Source: Microvirga arabica
Lineage (GTDB): Bacteria; Pseudomonadota; Alphaproteobacteria; Rhizobiales; Beijerinckiaceae
Direction of reading: 5' to 3'
Assembly (NCBI RefSeq): GCF_016811235.1
Contig: NZ_JAFBID010000014.1
Coordinates: 1-64,000 of the forward strand
Length of the DNA stretch: 64,000 nt
The notes under the pieces were generated by a model. The model was not told the origin of the DNA and made no database searches. It saw nothing but the letters and a program-made list of their open reading frames with translations. Shown here in pieces: positions 46,754 through 56,185 of this stretch. A program made the translations under genes and the position numbers. The first letter of the stretch is position 1; every line of letters begins with the position of its first letter.

Positions 46754-47079
46754 TGGGATTTCGCCTCCTGCGACGGTTGCCAGCACTCTCGCAGAGTTCC
46801 GATTGCTTTGACACCGTGAATAGCGGTGGTGTCACCGGAGTAGTTCACAGGAGCGCTACGGAAGGGAGGGGTGAAGTTTTTGATCTAGCCCAGTTCGTCT
46901 TGGTTTCCGTGGTAATCTTGGGCCTGTTCTCGATTACCCGGTCTTTGATCACCGTACCCTGGTTCAAATTGACCCAGTCAGGTCACTCCCTTCCTATGGC
47001 TTGTGAGCTTATGGAAAGCGGCTCGTCACAAAGGCGAAACGAATTGATCGGCTGATCGCCGTTTAAACCGAAATTAAAC
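46754..47079. other. Stretch without a recognised gene
   Basis: Apart from the ribosome-binding site of the small membrane protein at its left edge, I see no supported gene or motif here. The open frames present lack start signals and family features. Confidence 0.5.
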
Positions 47080-47122
47080 ACACGAGAGGCCCGCCCTGAT
47101 AGTCAGGGCGGGCCTCTCGTGT
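47080..47122 (-). terminator. Strong Rho-independent terminator of the cadherin-like gene
   Basis: Twenty bases (47080-47099) are perfectly complementary to 47103-47122, with a three-base loop. On the minus strand the stem runs into TGTTTAATTT. It lies 22 bases after the stop of the large secreted protein gene. Confidence 0.93.
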
Positions 47123-47144
47123 GAACGCTCAATAGAGATCTGGC

Positions 47145-49361
47145 TCACCAGATGATGTTGTCGGCGAAGGCTGATCGGCCTTCGTAGATGCCGTACTTCA
47201 GGTAGTGCTCAAGCGGGTTGATGTTGGCCTGCGCCACATCCGCATAGGTGGCCAGGTAGCTCGAGGTGTCGAAGGAGCCTGACGGATCGCGTCCTTCCTT
47301 CCAGCCATAGGTGTTGTAGTGCTCGAGCGGGTTGACGCCAGCAGCCGCCACATCGGCATAAGCGGCCAGGTACGCGCTGGTGTCGAAGAAGGCGCTGGGG
47401 TCCCGTCCTTCTCGCCAGCCATGATTGGCAAAGTGGAAGGCGGCATCCACATCCGCCAGCCCCACATCCGGGTTGGCCAACAGGTAGTACTCGGCATCAA
47501 ACGTGCCCTGCACGTTCAGCCCCACCGCCGTGTACGCCTGCCGGCCCTCGAAGCGGCCATGGGCGAGGAAGTGCTCGAGCGGGTCGATGCCGGCATTCCT
47601 CACGTCAGCGTTGTTGATCAGGTACAGGGTGGTGTCGAAGGAGACAGACGCGTCACGCCCATCCTTCCAGCCGTTCTGGTGGTAGTGGTCGAGCGGGTTG
47701 ATGTTGGCCGCGTCCACGTCCTGGTTGGCCGACAGGTAGGCATTGGTGTTGAAGAAGGCATTCGGGTTGCGGCCCTCCTGCCAGCCGAAGGCGGCATAGT
47801 GCTGGTCGGCATCGACATGAGCGTTCCACACGTCATGGTTATGGACGTAGTAGAACAGGTCACTCACCACCGCCTTGCCGTCCGCCTCGTTGACCGTGCC
47901 GTCCGTGAACTGGAACTGATCGAAGTCCGAGGAGAGGACGAAGTGCTGTCCCCCGGGTCCGTTGATGGTGACCGTGGACTCGGCGAAGGTGAAGGCAGCC
48001 TCGGTGAGCTTGAAGTTGAAGACGGCCCTATCTTCCTTCACGTCCGTGATGGCCAGGGTGAAGGGGACTGAGGTGACCTCTCCTTTGCCTTCGCTGTCGG
48101 TGGCTTTGACCTGGACGGCGTAGGAGGTCTTGGTGGTCTCGAAGTCGGCCCCGCCCTTGAACCACAGCGCGCTGCCGCGGATCTCGAACCGGGCGGCATC
48201 GGCGCCGACCAGCGACAGGGTATTGGTGCCGCGCCCATCGTCCGCCACCGCGATGTCCGCCACCTTCAGGGTGGCCCCATTCTCAGCCGTTTGGGTCACC
48301 CGGTTAATCAGGCTCACCGCTGTCGGAGCATCATTCCCATCCGAGACGTTAAGCGTGAACGCCTGCTGCTTCGACAGACCACCCGTGTCGGTCGAGGTCA
48401 CGGTCAAATCGACGGTCGGCTCGTTCTCGAAGTCGAGGATGACGCCCGCCTTCAGCTTGAGTTCGCTGTTGATGACCTCGAAGCGGTCGTCACTCACCGC
48501 GTAGGTGAAGCTGTCGCTCACATCCACGTCGCTGGTTGAGAGATTTCCGACCACCGCACCGGCTTCATTCTCAGCTACCGTGGTGGCCGACAAAGCCACC
48601 GCCACCGGCGCATCGTTAGCGCCGACCAGGGTGACGGTCACCTCCTTCTCAACTTTGGCGCCAGCATTGTCGGTTAGGGCGAGCGTGTAGCTGAGCGTGC
48701 GCTTCTCACCGGCCGCCAGGCTGTTGAGCACCGCCGGATCGACATCCAGCGTCCAGCTGATCTGTCCGGGCTGGCCGTCCGCCGGCTCATCGCCGATCAC
48801 AGGAGTGAAGGTCACGCCGGTCTGATTGCCGGTCTGGTCGATCACCTCAACGTCGTGTGCGTCCGCAATGTCAGCATCCGTGAAGGCGATCGCGCCCTCA
48901 TACGACTGCAGCCCCTGCAGCCCCGCCGACAGGTTGATCGTCTTCGACAGATCACCCACCGTGATCACCGGCGCATCGTTAGCGCCGACCAGGGTGACGG
49001 TCACCTCCTTCTCAACTTTGGCGCCAGCATTGTCGGTTAGGGCGAGCGTGTAGCTGAGCGTGCGCTTCTCACCGGCCGCCAGGCTGTTGAGCACCGCCGG
49101 ATCGACATCCAGCGTCCAGCTGATCTGTCCGGGCTGGCCGTCCGCCGGCTCATCGCCGATCACAGGAGTGAAGGTCACGCCGGTCTGATTGCCGGTCTGG
49201 TCGATCACCTCAACGTCGTGTGCGTCCGCAATGTCAGCATCCGTGAAGGCGATCGCGCCCTCATACGACTGCAGCCCCTGCAGCCCCGCCGACAGGTTGA
49301 TCGTCTTCGACAGATCACCCACCGTGATCACCGGGGCGTTGTTTTCGTCCAGACTGGCCAT
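47145..49361 (-). CDS. Large secreted cadherin-like protein with C-terminal Tyr/PDV repeats
   Basis: A 738-residue protein, probably exported by type I secretion because it lacks an N-terminal signal peptide. Residues about 8-249 are two almost identical 121-residue VCBS/cadherin-type repeats (NAPVITVGDLSKTINLSAGL). Two more cadherin-like domains follow to about residue 470 (PVAVALSATTVAENEAGAVV, APTAVSLINRVTQTAENGAT). The segment VTINGPGGQHFVL and DQFQFTDGTV resembles the block that precedes RTX repeats. The last 235 residues hold six units of about 38 residues of the form YL-x5-DV-x8-HY-x3-G-x2-EGR. No RTX nonapeptides are present. It is the only gene of its transcript, with a shared promoter box upstream and a strong terminator. 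An adhesin role is inference. Confidence 0.82.
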   Translation of the reverse strand: MASLDENNAPVITVGDLSKTINLSAGLQGLQSYEGAIAFTDADIADAHDVEVIDQTGNQTGVTFTPVIGDEPADGQPGQISWTLDVDPAVLNSLAAGEKRTLSYTLALTDNAGAKVEKEVTVTLVGANDAPVITVGDLSKTINLSAGLQGLQSYEGAIAFTDADIADAHDVEVIDQTGNQTGVTFTPVIGDEPADGQPGQISWTLDVDPAVLNSLAAGEKRTLSYTLALTDNAGAKVEKEVTVTLVGANDAPVAVALSATTVAENEAGAVVGNLSTSDVDVSDSFTYAVSDDRFEVINSELKLKAGVILDFENEPTVDLTVTSTDTGGLSKQQAFTLNVSDGNDAPTAVSLINRVTQTAENGATLKVADIAVADDGRGTNTLSLVGADAARFEIRGSALWFKGGADFETTKTSYAVQVKATDSEGKGEVTSVPFTLAITDVKEDRAVFNFKLTEAAFTFAESTVTINGPGGQHFVLSSDFDQFQFTDGTVNEADGKAVVSDLFYYVHNHDVWNAHVDADQHYAAFGWQEGRNPNAFFNTNAYLSANQDVDAANINPLDHYHQNGWKDGRDASVSFDTTLYLINNADVRNAGIDPLEHFLAHGRFEGRQAYTAVGLNVQGTFDAEYYLLANPDVGLADVDAAFHFANHGWREGRDPSAFFDTSAYLAAYADVAAAGVNPLEHYNTYGWKEGRDPSGSFDTSSYLATYADVAQANINPLEHYLKYGIYEGRSAFADNIIW
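48604..49329. repeat. 363-bp tandem duplication in the cadherin-like gene
   Basis: Units 48604-48966 and 48967-49329 appear practically identical at the base level, including synonymous positions. Each encodes one 121-residue domain. The lack of drift means a recent duplication or ongoing gene conversion, and domain number may vary between strains. Confidence 0.85.
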
Positions 49362-49425
49362 GTTCTCGTTCCTCGTCGTCAGAATCGGCGCCCATCCCAA
49401 AGCATTCCGATTCAGCCTCGTTGAA

Positions 49426-49480
49426 ATTTGGGGGTATATCGGATGGGTTAGCTCAAAGCCGTCACGGATGAATCACAGGC
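49426..49480 (-). promoter_or_regulatory. Shared promoter block, copy A, before the cadherin-like gene
   Basis: On the minus strand the block has CTGTGA-N6-CCGTGA (49478-49462), a pair of GTGA boxes 11 bp apart. It is followed after exactly 23 bases by TATACCCCC (49438 downward), 64 bases before the start codon. Over 55 bases it matches copy B at 60976-61030 without gaps at 46 positions. Nothing else is seen in the 49362-49743 gap. Confidence 0.75.
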
Positions 49481-49743
49481 CGACCCATCTGGGGCAGATT
49501 TTGGTTGCTGCGCGACCGTGTTGTGCCATTGCCACGATAGTCCGAGCACCGAACGCGAGGAGCCCTAGCTTATTCGGCGAGAGCCTCCGATATCGATCGG
49601 CAAGAGAACGCACGTATTGGCAGTATTCTCGCGGCTCACTGTCTAAGTTCGTTCGATGCCTCGCGGGCTGCTGCAGTTTGCCGCTCCCCCTGAACAACGA
49701 GCTTTTCAAAGCCTGCCGCTCCCGCATCCCGTTGGCGAAGCCA

Positions 49744-51012
49744 TTATCGACCCAAAAGCTCATCGTACAGAGCACGATGGCGTCGTAAATGGATCGCGTC
49801 TGCCTCGATCCGCGCCTGAGCCAATGTCGTCAAATATTTGCCGTTCGCCTGCCTCTTGTTCCCGACAATGTCGCTGATCAGGTTGGCGAGGCCCCCTGGG
49901 CTTCTCGCGGGAAACAGATAGTCTGCACTTGGATCGGTTTTCTCAGCCACTCCACCAATATTCGAGCCGATCAAAGGCCGCGCCGCCAAGCGCGCTTCCT
50001 GCATCACAATGGGCGAATTCTCCCACCAGATCGAGGGAACGACGATCCAATCGCAAGCCGCCATCAGGTCAATCACCTCTTCGCTGCGATAGCTCCCCAT
50101 GAGTGAAACCACATCTTTGGCGTTCTGCAGGAGGACCTGTGTCCGTTCATGAAACTCCGTATTGAGGTAATGGCGGTTTTCGCCATGGATCCGAATGATG
50201 ACCTGCCTGCGAATGTGATCAGGAAGGAGCGAAACCGCCTCAAGGAGGACGTCGAAGCCTTTGAAGGGGTTGATCTGTGCAAAATATCCAAACACCCACT
50301 TGGCCTTCTGCCGGCCGCTCTTGCCGGCTTGGGTCAAGCGCGCCCGCGACTGGGCCATTACTGACGCATCGAGCAGATTTTCGATCACCGTAATCCGCTC
50401 CTCCGGAAGACCCCACGCTACGTAGCGTTCCTTCAGGAACTGGCTCGGCGCCACAAAGTGATCAACCTGGTTGAACAGCGTCTTGAGGATTGTCGTGCGA
50501 ATGAAGAATTTTCCCGCTCCCGTGGACGGGAAGCACTGCCCGCATTCGCCCGGTGATGAGACATGGCACAGCCGTCCATCCGGCTTTGCCATCTGGCCGA
50601 AATGCGCACAGATTGCCGCGTATTCGTGAAGGGTGAAGACGACGCGCACGCCGGCCCGCCGGAAAAGCTCAAAGAGCTCGGCACCCCAGAAGATGAAGTG
50701 GTGGATGTGGACAAGATCAGGCTTTACGGCGTGAATGAGGTCGTTCACGAGGTGCTTGAGCGCGTCATAGCCCACGCTCTGGAACGTGAAGCCGTCGACA
50801 GGCGGTGTGGCCACCAAGATTTCATCGGGGCGCCCGCGAAAACTGCCGAAAGGGGCATCGTGCCCGATGGCGCCGGAGTTATCAGCGGCAGCGAAGACCG
50901 CCTTGGTGACTCCCGGACTCTGCTTCAGGCGCTGAAACAGCGAATAGGCCGCTCTCTCGCCGCCCCCTGTGCTCAGGTCGGGATGCCCATGGGCAAGAAT
51001 CAGGATTCGCAT
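49744..51012 (-). CDS. Glycosyltransferase family 4
   Basis: A 422-residue GT-B fold transferase. The N-terminal acceptor domain begins MRILILAHGHPDLSTGGGER, with the glycine-rich loop GGGE. The C-terminal donor domain has VFGYFAQINPFKGFDVLLEA and the retaining-enzyme motif region DWIVVPSIWWENSPIVMQEA, which holds the E-x7-E signature. The cytoplasmic enzyme would transfer a sugar from a nucleotide donor to a lipid, polysaccharide or protein. It lies nine bases downstream of the next glycosyltransferase gene, so both are in one operon. Confidence 0.9.
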   Translation of the reverse strand: MRILILAHGHPDLSTGGGERAAYSLFQRLKQSPGVTKAVFAAADNSGAIGHDAPFGSFRGRPDEILVATPPVDGFTFQSVGYDALKHLVNDLIHAVKPDLVHIHHFIFWGAELFELFRRAGVRVVFTLHEYAAICAHFGQMAKPDGRLCHVSSPGECGQCFPSTGAGKFFIRTTILKTLFNQVDHFVAPSQFLKERYVAWGLPEERITVIENLLDASVMAQSRARLTQAGKSGRQKAKWVFGYFAQINPFKGFDVLLEAVSLLPDHIRRQVIIRIHGENRHYLNTEFHERTQVLLQNAKDVVSLMGSYRSEEVIDLMAACDWIVVPSIWWENSPIVMQEARLAARPLIGSNIGGVAEKTDPSADYLFPARSPGGLANLISDIVGNKRQANGKYLTTLAQARIEADAIHLRRHRALYDELLGR

Positions 51013-51021
51013 CGCACGAAC

Positions 51022-52917
51022 TCAGGGCGAATGGTGACGCACGGCCTGCGGGGCTTTCAGTGACGCCTCCGCCGGGTTGCGCTTGCGTACGCTGATCGGC
51101 CGGCGGGCCGGCCGGACGAGAGTCTGGGGCGCAACGCGCGGTTCGGACTGCTCCGACAGATGGGTGCCCCACCGGGCATTGAACGCAACGCAATTCAGGT
51201 GGGTGATCATCTCCCGAAAGCTCTCATCGCCCATGCCCCGGATCGATTGCCGCTCGAGGTGGTAGAGACCAGGCCTGACATGAAGCCAGACCTCGGCGCC
51301 GATCTGCTGCGCCCGCAGGCACAGATCGGCATCCTCGAAATCGCCCCGCTCATAGCGCGGGTCAAAGCCCCCGAGCTGCCGGTAGAGATGCGACGACAGG
51401 GCCATCAGGGCTCCGGTGACCGCTGGAACGCGCCGCGTGTTTTCGCCCTCGTACAAGGCCATGGGCAGTCCCTTCATGGGATGGTCAGCAATCCGCAGGT
51501 GTCCCACGAGAGGCGAACGCGGAAACTCCATGCCGATGTGTTGGATGGTGTGGTCCTCATACAGCAGCGAGAAGCCAATGATCGCCTCCGGCTCACGGGC
51601 CTTGTGTCGCGTGCGGATGGCGTCTGCCGCCTCCGTCAAGCCCGTCGGATCCAAGATCAGGACATCGGAATTCATCAGAAAAATAACGTCGCCCCGGGCT
51701 GCCCTGAACGCAACGTTGTTGGCCCGGGCATAGCCATAGTTCTCGTTACCCTGCAGCAGAACCGTCGGAATCGAAATGGAGGATTGGCGAGCACTCAAAC
51801 GGCCATAGACTTCAGGCCAGATCCTTGGATCGTCGACCATGAGAACGAGTTCAAAGCCAGGCCCCAACACGCGCTGCAGGTGGTACACGCAGTTGAGGAA
51901 AAACGCGTCACCATAAAAGGGAATGATGATGGAGGAGAGTGGAGTCGCACCATCGGGCGCCGGCCCAAACTCAAAGCGCCGCGCGCGCGCCTCGGAGGCA
52001 GGCAGCGCGAGTACAGGCCGGTAGATTTGGTCGATGAGCGGCTGAGGCAGCGACTGAATGGGGCCAAAGGCCTTGCGAACAAGGCGCGCAGCCTCCTGCT
52101 CATCCTTTGGTCCTGTGGCGGTCAGCGGCCCGGTGAAAACAGTGCCCTCCCCGGTGGCGGCAATCCTCACAATATAAAACGCTCCGGTGGCATGGCTCGC
52201 CGACGTAGCCAGGACGGCTGTGAAGTTGAAACCAGCGGTCCGGCCATCCTCGCCTTGGCCGTCCTCCCGACCTTCGCTTGGCCGGGCGCGCAGGACGACC
52301 TGAGACGGCATCGTCCCGCACCGAAGATCTGCGGACACGATGCGGATGTCTGGTTGCGCCATGCCGTCAATGGATCCATCGAGCACGACACCGGCGCCGG
52401 TGCGAACAGCGCGCCTGATGTGAAGGGAACCACCCTTGTCAAACGGTTCAATCCGAACCGGGGCGCTCACGATCGACGCAACCTCCGAAGCGCCCGAGGC
52501 TCGGAGCGCCTGACAAAGCGCCATTCGAAGGGCCTCGTCCTGCAAGCGGGTGACATCCAACGCTGTCACCTCGATGGTCCGCGCCGTCACTGTGGCAGGA
52601 CCAACTGACAGGGTGATGGTTACAGGATGCTGGAGGCTGAGCGGCTGAGCGGCCGCAAAGCCGACCAGATAAGGCTGCATGGCCGACTGTTTTGTCCGCA
52701 CGGGGGACACCCGACGGCCGGTGCGTTGCTTTGTCTCGGTCGGGGCGTCCCGCTCTGCCCCAACTGAAATCCACTGATCTCTTGTCGCAGAGAGAGCCTT
52801 GCCATCGTTTTCAAGACGACCTGACCAGGACCGCGTCTCAGAGAACCGCTCATCCACGCGCACCAGCGCCAACAACGTCCCACACACGTCGAACAGTTCG
52901 TCTATTTGAGCCTGCAT
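51022..52917 (-). CDS. Family 2 glycosyltransferase with an N-terminal accessory domain
   Basis: A 631-residue protein. Residues about 95-310 form a beta-rich accessory region containing LHIRRAVRTGAGVVLDGSID. A similar motif occurs in the 664-residue protein encoded at 57943-59937 (VDIRRAVRLPTQDAAIFIDV). From about 325 comes a GT-A domain: LSSIIIPFYGDAFFLNCVYH, ELVLMVDDPRIWPEV, NENYGYARANNVAF, DVIFLMNSDVLIL (the metal-binding acid region) and GGFDPRYERGDFEDADLCLR. This resembles rhamnosyl- and O-antigen-type transferases. The C-terminal 45 residues are basic. It starts the operon with the family 4 enzyme. Confidence 0.88.
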   Translation of the reverse strand: MQAQIDELFDVCGTLLALVRVDERFSETRSWSGRLENDGKALSATRDQWISVGAERDAPTETKQRTGRRVSPVRTKQSAMQPYLVGFAAAQPLSLQHPVTITLSVGPATVTARTIEVTALDVTRLQDEALRMALCQALRASGASEVASIVSAPVRIEPFDKGGSLHIRRAVRTGAGVVLDGSIDGMAQPDIRIVSADLRCGTMPSQVVLRARPSEGREDGQGEDGRTAGFNFTAVLATSASHATGAFYIVRIAATGEGTVFTGPLTATGPKDEQEAARLVRKAFGPIQSLPQPLIDQIYRPVLALPASEARARRFEFGPAPDGATPLSSIIIPFYGDAFFLNCVYHLQRVLGPGFELVLMVDDPRIWPEVYGRLSARQSSISIPTVLLQGNENYGYARANNVAFRAARGDVIFLMNSDVLILDPTGLTEAADAIRTRHKAREPEAIIGFSLLYEDHTIQHIGMEFPRSPLVGHLRIADHPMKGLPMALYEGENTRRVPAVTGALMALSSHLYRQLGGFDPRYERGDFEDADLCLRAQQIGAEVWLHVRPGLYHLERQSIRGMGDESFREMITHLNCVAFNARWGTHLSEQSEPRVAPQTLVRPARRPISVRKRNPAEASLKAPQAVRHHSP

Positions 52918-53124
52918 GGTCCGTTACCAACGATTGCTTGTGCTTCAAAGCCCGAACCGAGCGAGGGCCATTGGACCTCTCCTCTTCTCGATTGCTCAAT
53001 TAAGCTGTTGTGTGGTTAAAGGTGCACGATCCAACCGGGTCGTGCTGTGGTGCTATCAGGAACCTGTTTTGCAAGACAAGGGGCAGAGTGTCTCGGGCGC
53101 ATCCTTCGATTGGACATAATCTGA

Positions 53125-53154
53125 GGAGGGTGCGCAATTTTCGCACATTCCTCC
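53125..53154. promoter_or_regulatory. Inverted repeat in the divergent glycosyltransferase promoter region
   Basis: GGAGG and TGCG (53125-53134) face CGCA and CCTCC (53142-53154) around an AT-rich centre. It lies in the 320-base gap between two divergent glycosyltransferase genes, 84 bases before the plus-strand start, and could be an operator. No copy of the GTGA box is seen in this gap. Confidence 0.4.
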
Positions 53155-53237
53155 AAATCGACAGGTGCACGGTGCTGCGACGGCCGCGCTGCTGGCGGTG
53201 CGGTTGAACTTATGAACACTGATCTGACAGGCCCGCG

Positions 53238-54470
53238 ATGACGTGCAACGTTCTGTTCCTTCACCAGAACTTTCCGGGACAATACAAACGCCTCTCCCGC
53301 GAAATGGGAGAGCGTGAAGCCTATAAAGTTGTGGCGATGGGGCAGAAATCGCCGTTTGGAGACGATTTCGGACCCATTCACTACGAGGGCTACACATCGG
53401 GTCCGGGACAGCCGACCGACCTCTTCCCGCCCCTCAGCTTCTTCTCGGAACAGGTCCGCCGCGGCGACACGGTGCGCTGGCGGCTCTTGGACCTGAAGCA
53501 ACGCGGCTTTTCGCCTGACGTGTGCTTTGTTCATCCCAGCTGGGGTGAGGCGATGTTCCTGCGGGATGTATTTCCCAAGGCCAAACAGGTCTCCTTTCTC
53601 GAGTATTACTACCGCAGTCAGGCGAGCGATCTGGACTTTGATCCCGAGTTTCAGACGCCCTCGCTGGATCTACAATATGTGTCGCTGCGCAATCTGACGG
53701 TGCTGCAGGCGTCCGCTCTGTCTGATGTGCTGGTGTCACCCACACAGTGGCAGGCGCAAACCTTTCCGGCTCCTTTGGGGGATCGGATCAAGGTGATCCA
53801 TGAGGGCATCGACACGAACGTCGCGCAGCCTGCCCCGGCGCAGCCCCTCTCCCTGGGGTCGCGCGGCGTGATCGCGCCGGGTGAGACGCTCATCACTTTT
53901 GTCTCGCGCTCTCTCGAGCCCTACCGGGGGTTTCATACCTTCATGCGCGCCCTGCCGGCTCTGCAGAAGCTGCTGCCGCACGCCCACATTGCCATTGTGG
54001 GCAAGGATGAGCCAAGTTACGGGCGCAAGCCCGGCAGGGGACAAAGCTGGCGGCAGGTGATGCTCGACGAGGTCGGGCCTCACATCGACCGACGGCGGGT
54101 GCATTTTCTGGGTACCCTGCCCTACGCCGACCTGATCAACCTGTTTCGCCTGTCAACGGTGCACGTCTATCTGACCTACCCGTTCGTGCTGTCCTGGTCA
54201 CTGCTGGAGGCGATGGCCGCTGGATGTGCCGTGGTGGGCTCGGACACCGCGCCGGTGCAGGAGGTGATCGAGGATGGCCACAATGGCGTGCTCACGGGCT
54301 TTTTCGATCATCAGGCGCTGGCTGAGACCATCGCATCGGTCGCCGACGATCGCGACCTGCGCCAGAGACTGTCCGTGAACGCCCGGCAGACTGCGGTCGA
54401 CCGGTATGATTTTCACACCGTCTCGTGGCCTGCCTACGAGCGTTTGATGCACGAAGCGCTGGCGCGCTAA
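53238..54470 (+). CDS. Glycosyltransferase family 4
   Basis: A 410-residue GT-B protein, the only plus-strand gene within this minus-strand cluster. The start MTCNVLFLHQNFPGQYKRLS matches a subgroup that opens with FLHQNFPGQ. The donor domain shows LITFVSRSLEPYRGFHTFMR, HFLGTLPYADLINLFRLSTV and WSLLEAMAAGCAVVGSDTAP, with the catalytic glutamates and the donor-binding loop. Several such enzymes act on surface polysaccharide or repeat-containing surface proteins. It ends inside a strong bidirectional hairpin. Confidence 0.9.
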   Translation: MTCNVLFLHQNFPGQYKRLSREMGEREAYKVVAMGQKSPFGDDFGPIHYEGYTSGPGQPTDLFPPLSFFSEQVRRGDTVRWRLLDLKQRGFSPDVCFVHPSWGEAMFLRDVFPKAKQVSFLEYYYRSQASDLDFDPEFQTPSLDLQYVSLRNLTVLQASALSDVLVSPTQWQAQTFPAPLGDRIKVIHEGIDTNVAQPAPAQPLSLGSRGVIAPGETLITFVSRSLEPYRGFHTFMRALPALQKLLPHAHIAIVGKDEPSYGRKPGRGQSWRQVMLDEVGPHIDRRRVHFLGTLPYADLINLFRLSTVHVYLTYPFVLSWSLLEAMAAGCAVVGSDTAPVQEVIEDGHNGVLTGFFDHQALAETIASVADDRDLRQRLSVNARQTAVDRYDFHTVSWPAYERLMHEALAR

Positions 54471-54488
54471 AGCCGCCAGCGCTTCGTG
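54450..54488. terminator. Bidirectional terminator spanning the stop codon of the GT4 gene
   Basis: CACGAAGCGCTGGCG (54450-54464) is perfectly complementary to CGCCAGCGCTTCGTG (54474-54488). The stop codon TAA (54468-54470) is in the nine-base loop. It stands between convergent genes and should end the five-gene operon coming from the right as well. Confidence 0.75.
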
Positions 54489-54496
54489 CGCGAGGC

Positions 54497-54841
54497 TTAG
54501 CGCTTGGATCCGCGGCCGGAGGCCGCGGTCTTGCTGGCGCGTCCTGACGCCGGCACTTTGGATTCAGGAGCTGGCGCCGCGTCCAGCTCGGCCGCGACCG
54601 GGCGGTTGCCCTTCACTGTGTCGAGGCAATCGGCGTAGGCGTTGAGGAGCCACTCGCGATCGAACACAATGCCGGTCTCATGGGCGCGGGTCTGCTCGAG
54701 TTGGGCAAGATAGCGCAGCAGGGCAAACGCCACGATTTCCGGGCTGTCGCCCTCCAGATTGACCGGCCGGCTGCCGGCGGTTTCACCTTTCTGCTGTCCC
54801 GCGAGGGGAAGGGATCCTGAACGTCCCGCTGTCATGCTCAT
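54497..54841 (-). CDS. Small hypothetical protein at the end of the type I secretion operon
   Basis: A 114-residue protein I do not recognise. The middle (PEIVAFALLRYLAQLEQTRA, then FDREWLLNAYADCLDTVKGN) looks like a compact helical domain. Both ends are low-complexity, and the C-terminus is basic (SGRASKTAASGRGSKR). It starts three bases after the adaptor gene, so it belongs to the secretion operon. A chaperone or regulatory role for export is only a guess from position. Confidence 0.65.
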   Translation of the reverse strand: MSMTAGRSGSLPLAGQQKGETAGSRPVNLEGDSPEIVAFALLRYLAQLEQTRAHETGIVFDREWLLNAYADCLDTVKGNRPVAAELDAAPAPESKVPASGRASKTAASGRGSKR

Positions 54842-54844
54842 CTC

Positions 54845-56185
54845 CTATTGTTCCTTGAGAGCAAAGTCGTAAATCTTGAATACCGGATCCAGGAAGTACG
54901 CCAAAATCGTGCGCTGGCCGGTTTCGATCGTCACTTGGGCCGGCATGCCTGGGGTCAACTCCACCTCGGCCGCCTCAAGCGCCTTGGGCTCCACCCGGAC
55001 GACGCCTTTGTAGTAGACCCTGTTGGTGGTCTTGTCATCGAAGCGGTCCGCGGAGACCTTTTCGAGCGTGCCCTCGATCGCCTTGTTGTAGCGCTGACGA
55101 TAGGGCAGGAAGTGAATGCTGGCGCTCTGGCCCGGCCGGATCCGGTTGATGTCGGTGGGGTCGATTTCCACCGCCACGACCAGCGGATCGTCCTTGGGCA
55201 CGATCTCGAGCGCGACCTGCCCGGCACCCAGCGCCGCCCCTGGCCCGAACACTGCCAAGCCATACACGTAGCCGCTTTCCGGGGCGACGATCACCGCCTG
55301 CTCGAGCCGGCGCTGTGCCGAGATCAGACGCGGCTCAATTTCCGCCAGTTTGGCATCGTTGTCGGCGCTTTCCTTCGCAATCAGCTCGAGGCGCTCCTTG
55401 GTGAGCTGATCGATCTGGATCCCAGCCGCGCGGATCCTGTCCTCCTCGGCCGTGATCAGGCCGGCGATGGACGAGAGATCGCCCTGCAACGAGGCCGCCG
55501 AGCGCTCGAGAGTCAGCACGCGCGGACGGGCAATCAGGCCTTTGTCGTACAACGGCCGCAACGAAACGAGCTCGTCGTCGATACTCTTGAGCTGCAACTG
55601 CGCGGCCTCGGCGCGGCCACGCAGGGCGCGGATCTGCCCTTGGCTGCCGTCGATCTGCTGCTTGAGCAAACTGACCTGACCGAGATAGGCCGCGCGGCGC
55701 GTGGTCAGCAAGCTCTGCTCCTGCTGAAACAGCATCTGCACTTGGGGATCACTCTGGTTCGCCGCCAGAGCGTCCGGAAACGTGAGGGTCGCGGCATCGG
55801 CGCGCTCCGCCTGCAGGCGCGCCGCACGCAGGAGGGCTGCCATGCGGCTGCTGCGCAACACGGTGGCCTCGGCCTTGGCGTCCGCCAGTTCGAGCTGAAT
55901 GAGCTTCTGGCCTTGGGCGACCAACTGCCCCTCGCGCACGAAGACGGCGCCGATCTCGCCCCCCGTCGGGTGTTGCACGGCCTTCCGATTGCCCTCTGCG
56001 GCCACCTTGCCCGGTGAGATCGCAGCACTCGCCACCGACATGGTCGAGGACCAAGCCGTTACCGTGGCGAGAAGGGCCAGCGCCGCGACACCGCCGAACA
56101 GGACAGGCCCAAATGCAGAATCCTTGAACGGCAGGGGTGGGGCTGCCTGGGAGGCGGCTGCATGGGAAATGGTGCGATTAGTCAC
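54845..56185 (-). CDS. Type I secretion periplasmic adaptor (HlyD/PrtE family)
   Basis: A 446-residue membrane-fusion protein that links the inner-membrane ATPase to a TolC-like outer-membrane channel. A single transmembrane helix spans residues about 26-46 (GPVLFGGVAALALLATVTAW). The biotinyl-lipoyl-like half motif is in HPTGGEIGAVFVREGQLVAQ, a long coiled-coil hairpin occupies about 95-290, and a beta-barrel domain with SASIHFLPYRQRYNKAIEGT follows. It uses a GTG at 56185, overlapping the ATPase stop by eight bases. No TolC homologue is encoded in this window. Confidence 0.93.
   Translation of the reverse strand: MTNRTISHAAASQAAPPLPFKDSAFGPVLFGGVAALALLATVTAWSSTMSVASAAISPGKVAAEGNRKAVQHPTGGEIGAVFVREGQLVAQGQKLIQLELADAKAEATVLRSSRMAALLRAARLQAERADAATLTFPDALAANQSDPQVQMLFQQEQSLLTTRRAAYLGQVSLLKQQIDGSQGQIRALRGRAEAAQLQLKSIDDELVSLRPLYDKGLIARPRVLTLERSAASLQGDLSSIAGLITAEEDRIRAAGIQIDQLTKERLELIAKESADNDAKLAEIEPRLISAQRRLEQAVIVAPESGYVYGLAVFGPGAALGAGQVALEIVPKDDPLVVAVEIDPTDINRIRPGQSASIHFLPYRQRYNKAIEGTLEKVSADRFDDKTTNRVYYKGVVRVEPKALEAAEVELTPGMPAQVTIETGQRTILAYFLDPVFKIYDFALKEQ

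Noticed and set aside
46533..46835. A 100-codon minus-strand frame
   Set aside because: It overlaps the small membrane protein gene, which has a far better ribosome-binding site and a coherent membrane helix.
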